Positions 6,779 to 10,528 of a stretch of DNA of 10,528 nucleotides are shown in pieces. Made by a program: the position numbers and the translations under genes. Under the pieces are notes generated by a model. That model worked only from the letters and a program-made list of their open reading frames with translations. It searched no databases and was not told the origin of the DNA. Position 1 is the first letter of the stretch. Each line of letters opens with the position of its first letter. Source of the stretch: Bacteroidota bacterium (GTDB lineage Bacteria > Bacteroidota > Bacteroidia > Flavobacteriales > Flavobacteriaceae); assembly GCA_023387965.1 (NCBI GenBank), contig JAEWHE010000034.1:1-10528 (forward strand). The letters are read 5' to 3'.

Positions 6779-6808
6779 AAGCAAAGAAATCAACGGGAAG
6801 GAGAAGTC

Positions 6809-7696
6809 ATGGCTGACTATTCAATTTGGGTTCTGGAATATTCCTATGTGCCGAACTACCACAAGAGTGGAGTACTTTATGGGGCCCACAATGAGGGCTA
6901 TGTGAAACTGCCTTACTGCTACGTTGTCATTAAGGGTCGCGATCACGTGGCGATGGTCGATGTCGGCTACAACGACAAGGACTACGGGAAAACATTGGGT
7001 GACCGCTTCGGCGTTGAAAATTGGCGTGATCCCAATACGGTACTGTCTGAGGTTGGACTCACGCCTGCGGACGTCGACACTTGCTTTATTACCCATGCGC
7101 ATTTCGATCACTTCGGTAACGTTGAAGACTTCCCGAAGGCGAAATTTTATATCCAGGAGCGCGAGATTTCGAAGTGGGTGTGGGCGATGTCTCTCCCAGA
7201 CCGCATGCGCTGGATGATGGTCGCGGTTGACCCAGGTGATATCGTGCGCGGCGTCGACTTGGCCCGGGACAAGCGGCTCGTAACGGTGGATGGTACGATG
7301 GAGGATGTCCTTCCCGGTATCGATTTGCACGCGGCGCCCGATAGCCATACTTGGGGCTCGATGTGGGTCACGGTACGCAACGACGGCCAGAAGGATTCTC
7401 AGGACACCTGGGTCCTCGCTGGTGATCTTGTTTATCAGTTCGACAATCTGAGCAATTCGGGTGCGGTGGTTGACGTGGCGGAAATGTACACGCCGGTCGG
7501 CCTTGCCGTTGGAAGCCAAGCAAACCTCATCCTGGCGACTGAAGAGATGATGTCCCAGGTCGGCTATGAGGCGCGCCGGGTAATTCCGATTCATGAAGAG
7601 CGCCTACGAGAGGCTTTCCCATCGCGGATTTCTAAGGAAGGCTTGCGGATCACAGAAATCTGCCTTGCAGATGGCGAAGCTTCCCGGGTGTCTTGA
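6809..7696 (+). CDS. metallo-beta-lactamase-fold hydrolase, lactonase-like
   Basis: A 295-residue cytoplasmic hydrolase resembling the N-acyl-homoserine-lactonase-type branch of the metallo-beta-lactamase superfamily. The full dinuclear metal set is visible: HAHFDH (His96, His98, Asp100, His101), His170 in DSHTWGS (168-174), bridging Asp206 in LAGD (203-206), and His252 in PIHEE. Asp51-Val-Gly53 marks the preceding core strand. The length suits the family. AAGGAG (6798-6803) lies 5 bases before the ATG. The stop TGA shares one base with the next ATG (TGATG), so translation is coupled. Between an importer and three dehydrogenases, opening of a sugar- or aldono-lactone produced by one of them is more plausible than quorum quenching, but this is inference: the fold also covers other esterases and thioesterases. 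Confidence 0.87.
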   Translation: MADYSIWVLEYSYVPNYHKSGVLYGAHNEGYVKLPYCYVVIKGRDHVAMVDVGYNDKDYGKTLGDRFGVENWRDPNTVLSEVGLTPADVDTCFITHAHFDHFGNVEDFPKAKFYIQEREISKWVWAMSLPDRMRWMMVAVDPGDIVRGVDLARDKRLVTVDGTMEDVLPGIDLHAAPDSHTWGSMWVTVRNDGQKDSQDTWVLAGDLVYQFDNLSNSGAVVDVAEMYTPVGLAVGSQANLILATEEMMSQVGYEARRVIPIHEERLREAFPSRISKEGLRITEICLADGEASRVS

Positions 7697-8634
7697 TGGA
7701 ACAGAACGGACACGTAGCCGTCGTGGGAGCCGGATTGGTTGGTTCCGGTTGGGCTGTAGTCTTTGCGCGGGCGGGGTATTCCGTCCGCGCGTACGACCCA
7801 TCTGCTGACGTTAGAGATAGAGTTCTGCCATGGGCTGTGGATAGCTTGGCGGACCTAGAGAAAGCCGGTCTGGTCACTGACCCGCAGTCAATCTTGTCAC
7901 GAATTCGGGTTGTAGCGTCTCTGGCCGATGCCGTGCGCGGTGCTCGCTATGTGCAGGAGTCGGTCTTCGAGACGGTCTCGGCAAAGCAAAAAGTTAGCTT
8001 GGAGCTGGATAATCTAATTGGTGCCGAGACGTTTGTGGGCTCTTCTTCTTCAGGCATTCCAGCTTCTAAGTTCACCACTGACTGCAAAAATAGAGAACGT
8101 TTCCTAGTAGCACATCCGGTGAACCCTCCACATCTTGTGCCGGTGGTTGAACTGGTGCCTGCGCCTTGGACGTCTGCCACGGCGGTGGAAGAGGTGAGCA
8201 ACCTCATGCACAAGGTTGGGCAGGTTCCGGTGCGTCTCAACCGCGAGATTGATGGTTTTGTGCTGAACCGTCTTCAGGGAGTTTTGCTGAATGAAGCATG
8301 GGCTCTCTATGAGGATGGCGTTGCCAGCCTAGCGGACATTGATGCGACAATTTCTCATGGTCTCGGGCTGCGTTGGTCCTTCATGGGCCCATTCGAGACT
8401 ATCGATCTAAATGCACCGGGCGGCATCGAAGACTATGCGGCGCGTCTACGTGATCTCTATGCAGGGATGATCCGGCCACCAAACGGGCCTTGGTCGGACA
8501 GAGTGATCAAGCAGGCTTCACAGGAACGCCGTGCTCTTCTTCCAGCCGAAGACCTGGCCGCGAAACGCGCGTGGCGTGATGCCGTTCTGGGGCGGCTCAC
8601 AGCATTCAAGAAATCTGAAGGGCTTACGGGCTGA
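7696..8634 (+). CDS. NAD-dependent dehydrogenase of the lambda-crystallin / L-gulonate 3-dehydrogenase type
   Basis: A 312-residue member of the 3-hydroxyacyl-CoA dehydrogenase superfamily. The Rossmann motif is GAGLVG (11-16), and Asp34 at the end of the second strand points to NAD rather than NADP. The catalytic region reads AHPVNPPHLVPVVELVPAPW (139-158), with His140 and Glu152 as the expected dyad. This HPVNPPH form is what I associate with L-gulonate 3-dehydrogenase and carnitine dehydrogenase rather than fatty-acid beta-oxidation enzymes. The C-terminal helical domain (about 184-312) has GFVLNRLQ (187-194). No hydratase domain is fused. The expected reaction is oxidation of a 3-hydroxy acid to a 3-keto acid, which would fit an aldonate released by the preceding lactonase. 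The ATG at 7696 is preferred to the in-frame TTG at 7693. Confidence 0.85.
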   Translation: MEQNGHVAVVGAGLVGSGWAVVFARAGYSVRAYDPSADVRDRVLPWAVDSLADLEKAGLVTDPQSILSRIRVVASLADAVRGARYVQESVFETVSAKQKVSLELDNLIGAETFVGSSSSGIPASKFTTDCKNRERFLVAHPVNPPHLVPVVELVPAPWTSATAVEEVSNLMHKVGQVPVRLNREIDGFVLNRLQGVLLNEAWALYEDGVASLADIDATISHGLGLRWSFMGPFETIDLNAPGGIEDYAARLRDLYAGMIRPPNGPWSDRVIKQASQERRALLPAEDLAAKRAWRDAVLGRLTAFKKSEGLTG

Positions 8635-8670
8635 AAGCCCGCCGCCCAAAAACACCACGAGGAACCGCAC

Positions 8671-9999
8671 ATGTCAGTAACTTACCTAAAACGAGGGAAA
8701 CCCGAGACAGAACGCGCTCAGGATGACGCAAAGACCAGAGCAATCGTTGAGGCTACTCTTCAGCAAATCGAGGCTAAGGGCGATGCTGCTATTCGTGAGC
8801 TATCGGAGAAATTCGACAACTACTCTCCAGCATCATTCCGGCTCAGCCCACAAGAGATCGACGCTCTAATTGGGCAGCTTTCTGAGCGGGAGCTTGCTGA
8901 TATCAAATTTGCACAGGAGCAGGTACGTAAGTTCGCGCAGGCGCAGCGTGATACGATGCTGGACTTGGAAATCGAAACGCTACCTGGCGTGATTCTCGGT
9001 CACAAGAACATTCCAGTGCAATCGGTAGGGTGCTACGTTCCTGGCGGCAAATTCCCGATGGTGGCCTCAGCCCATATGTCGGTAGCCACTGCTTCGGTCG
9101 CCGGTGTGCCCCGCATCATTGCATGTACGCCTCCATTCCAAGGAAAGCCAAATCCCGCCGTCATCGCGGCGATGCATTTTGGCGGGGCTCACGAAATCTA
9201 CGTACTCGGCGGCATTCAAGCAATTGGCGCCATGGCCTTAGGAACCGAGACGATAGAACCAGTGCATATGCTGGTCGGTCCGGGGAACGCCTTCGTCGCT
9301 GAAGCAAAACGCCAGTTGTATGGACGCGTAGGTATCGATCTCTTCGCAGGTCCGACGGAAACGATGGTGATCGCCGACGAAACCGTCGACGGTGAGCTTT
9401 GTGCGACGGACCTTCTCGGCCAGGCGGAGCACGGCTACAACTCTCCTGCAGTACTTGTGACGAACTCTCGCAAACTGGCCGAGAGCACCATGAACGAGAT
9501 CGAACGGCTTCTCAAGATCCTTCCCACCGCCGGAACAGCGCGCGTGAGCTGGGAAGACTACGGAGAGGTTGTGCTGTGCGACAGCTATGAAGAGATGCTT
9601 CAAGTCGCCAATGACATCGCTTCAGAGCACGTTCAGGTGATGACGGATCGGGACGACTGGTTCCTGGAAAAGATGCACTCCTACGGTGCGTTGTTCCTTG
9701 GACCGCGCACCAACGTGGCAAATGGCGACAAGGTGATTGGGACCAACCACACTCTGCCGACCAAGAAGGCTGGGCGCTATACCGGTGGTCTATGGGTTGG
9801 AAAGTTTTTGAAGACCCACAGTTACCAGAAAGTACTGACCGACGAGGCCGCAACTATGATCGGCGAGTACGGCTCGCGCCTCTGCTTGTTGGAGGGTTTT
9901 GTCGGTCACGCAGAGCAGTGCAACATTCGCGTTAGGCGTTATGGCGGCGTTAATGTGCCTTATGGGGAAGCGGCGCCCTTCCGCGAGGCGGCTGAATGA
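8671..9999 (+). CDS. histidinol dehydrogenase-family enzyme, HpsN-like (alcohol to acid oxidation)
   Basis: A 442-residue member of the HisD family. Residues matching the zinc ligands of E. coli HisD are present: Gln251 and His254 (QAEHG), Asp353 (NGDKVIGTNH) and His413 (EGFVGH). So are the catalytic pair Glu319-His320 (ASEHVQV) and His360. HisD enzymes oxidise a primary alcohol to an acid in two NAD-dependent steps. The segment TLPTKKAGRYTGGLWVGKFL (361-380) differs from biosynthetic HisD. From memory it matches the group containing HpsN, which oxidises 2,3-dihydroxypropane-1-sulfonate. No his genes are nearby, so a catabolic alcohol or polyol substrate is likely, though not necessarily a sulfonate. 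GAGGA (8659-8663) lies 7 bases before the ATG. The stop overlaps the next gene by ATGA. Confidence 0.88.
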   Translation: MSVTYLKRGKPETERAQDDAKTRAIVEATLQQIEAKGDAAIRELSEKFDNYSPASFRLSPQEIDALIGQLSERELADIKFAQEQVRKFAQAQRDTMLDLEIETLPGVILGHKNIPVQSVGCYVPGGKFPMVASAHMSVATASVAGVPRIIACTPPFQGKPNPAVIAAMHFGGAHEIYVLGGIQAIGAMALGTETIEPVHMLVGPGNAFVAEAKRQLYGRVGIDLFAGPTETMVIADETVDGELCATDLLGQAEHGYNSPAVLVTNSRKLAESTMNEIERLLKILPTAGTARVSWEDYGEVVLCDSYEEMLQVANDIASEHVQVMTDRDDWFLEKMHSYGALFLGPRTNVANGDKVIGTNHTLPTKKAGRYTGGLWVGKFLKTHSYQKVLTDEAATMIGEYGSRLCLLEGFVGHAEQCNIRVRRYGGVNVPYGEAAPFREAAE

Positions 10000-10528
10000 C
10001 TAAGCCCGCGCCGGATTTCAGACTTGATGGAAAGCGAGCCCTGGTAACCGGTGCGGGGCGTGGCATTGGACTGGCAATTGCACGTGCTTACGCCAAGGCG
10101 GGCGCAGAGGTCACCCTCTGCGCCCGCACCGAGACCGAGATCGAAGCGGCCGCTGAGGAGCTACGAATAGACGGGTTGGCGGCAGAAGCACTTACGCTCG
10201 ACGTGACCGAATTGGGTGCCTTCGAAGAGGCGATATCAGAACGTCCGGCGTTCGACGTCTTCGTAAACAATGCCGGTACCAATCGCCCGAAGCCGTTGTC
10301 TGATGTGACCGAGGAGGACTTTGATGCTGTCATAGGACTTAACGTAAAGGCCGCGATCTTCGGTGCACGTGCAGTTACGAAGCAGATGGTTCGCGGTGCG
10401 CGCGGCGGGTCCGTAATCAACATGTCGTCCCAGATGGGGCATGTGGGTGCGGCGAATCGCACACTGTATTGCGCTTCCAAGTGGGCCATCGAGGGGTTCA
10501 CCAAGGCTTTAGCGGTAGAGCTTGGACC
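9996..10528 (+). CDS. short-chain dehydrogenase/reductase, 3' end missing
   Basis: The reading frame starts at ATG 9996, overlapping the previous stop (ATGA, 9996-9999), and stays open to the window end: 177 full codons, about 70% of a classical 250-residue SDR. It shows the cofactor motif TGAGRGIG (18-25), Asp69-Val70 in LTLDV, NNAG (91-94), Asn116, the catalytic Ser at 144/145 and YCASK with Tyr158 and Lys162, so the active-site tetrad is complete. The N-terminus (FRLDGKRALVTG) resembles gluconate 5-dehydrogenase and related sugar-acid or polyol SDRs, but the family is too broad to assign a substrate. It probably oxidises a secondary alcohol in the same pathway as its upstream neighbours. 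Confidence 0.88.
   Translation, partial: MTKPAPDFRLDGKRALVTGAGRGIGLAIARAYAKAGAEVTLCARTETEIEAAAEELRIDGLAAEALTLDVTELGAFEEAISERPAFDVFVNNAGTNRPKPLSDVTEEDFDAVIGLNVKAAIFGARAVTKQMVRGARGGSVINMSSQMGHVGAANRTLYCASKWAIEGFTKALAVELG

Noticed and set aside
6821..7594. Long open frame (257 codons) on the minus strand opposite the lactonase-like gene
   Set aside because: It lies wholly within a gene with a complete metal-binding motif set, its translation has no recognisable domain, and this is usual mirror-frame openness in GC-rich DNA.
6809..7696. Quorum-quenching role for the lactonase-like protein
   Set aside because: The fold and metal ligands allow it, but the operon context is catabolic and no LuxI/LuxR genes are present, so a sugar-lactone or ester substrate is more likely.
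8620..8640. Short inverted repeat around the 3-hydroxy-acid dehydrogenase stop (GGGCT-GAA-AGCCC at 8628-8640)
   Set aside because: The stem is only 5-6 bp and no T-run follows, so it is too weak to call a terminator; the following gene is 36 bases away and probably co-transcribed.
8671..9999. Histidine biosynthesis hisD
   Set aside because: No other his genes are present, and the region after GTNH differs from biosynthetic HisD and resembles the HpsN group.
1..10528. CRISPR arrays, tRNA or rRNA genes, toxin-antitoxin or defence systems
   Set aside because: No repeat-spacer pattern, cloverleaf-like segment, or matching protein family was seen on either strand; nearly all the DNA is accounted for by the genes listed.

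Overview
The window looks like an accessory carbohydrate- or polyol-uptake and oxidation locus from an alphaproteobacterium, probably of the Rhizobiales. The grounds are the dense RbsABC-type transporter operon with ATGA overlaps, moderate-to-high GC (judged by eye), and the IS3-family end on the left. The species cannot be named from the sequence. Every gene except the insertion-sequence fragment is on the + strand.

Layout. Positions 1-125 are one end of an IS3-family element, with its first transposase gene running leftward out of the window. Positions 126-229 hold a sigma70-like promoter whose predicted start lies inside a perfect 23-base palindrome, a typical site for LacI-family repression. 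Positions 230-5064 encode a complete sugar-type ABC importer: a double-domain ATPase, two permeases and a periplasmic binding protein, with 4-base overlaps joining the first three. A perfect 12-base-pair hairpin follows the binding-protein gene. A second promoter candidate then precedes a LacI-family regulator (5194-6228). The regulator overlaps by 8 bases a 185-residue protein I do not recognise, which ends in four consecutive cysteines. Next come a metallo-beta-lactamase-fold hydrolase of the lactonase type, a lambda-crystallin/L-gulonate 3-dehydrogenase-like enzyme, a histidinol-dehydrogenase-family enzyme resembling sulfopropanediol dehydrogenase (HpsN) more than biosynthetic HisD, and the first 177 codons of a short-chain dehydrogenase cut by the window end.

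How it may work together (inference). The importer brings in a hydroxylated small molecule: a sugar, polyol, sugar acid or similar compound. The regulator senses it or a product and controls the importer through the palindrome. Three NAD(P)-dependent oxidoreductases and a lactonase then oxidise it stepwise. No kinase, aldolase, dehydratase or sulfite lyase is visible, so the carbon-cleaving or entry step must lie downstream or elsewhere, and the substrate is unassigned. The most interesting items are the cysteine-tailed unknown protein, the unusual enzyme combination, and a second exact copy of the operator core inside the unknown gene.
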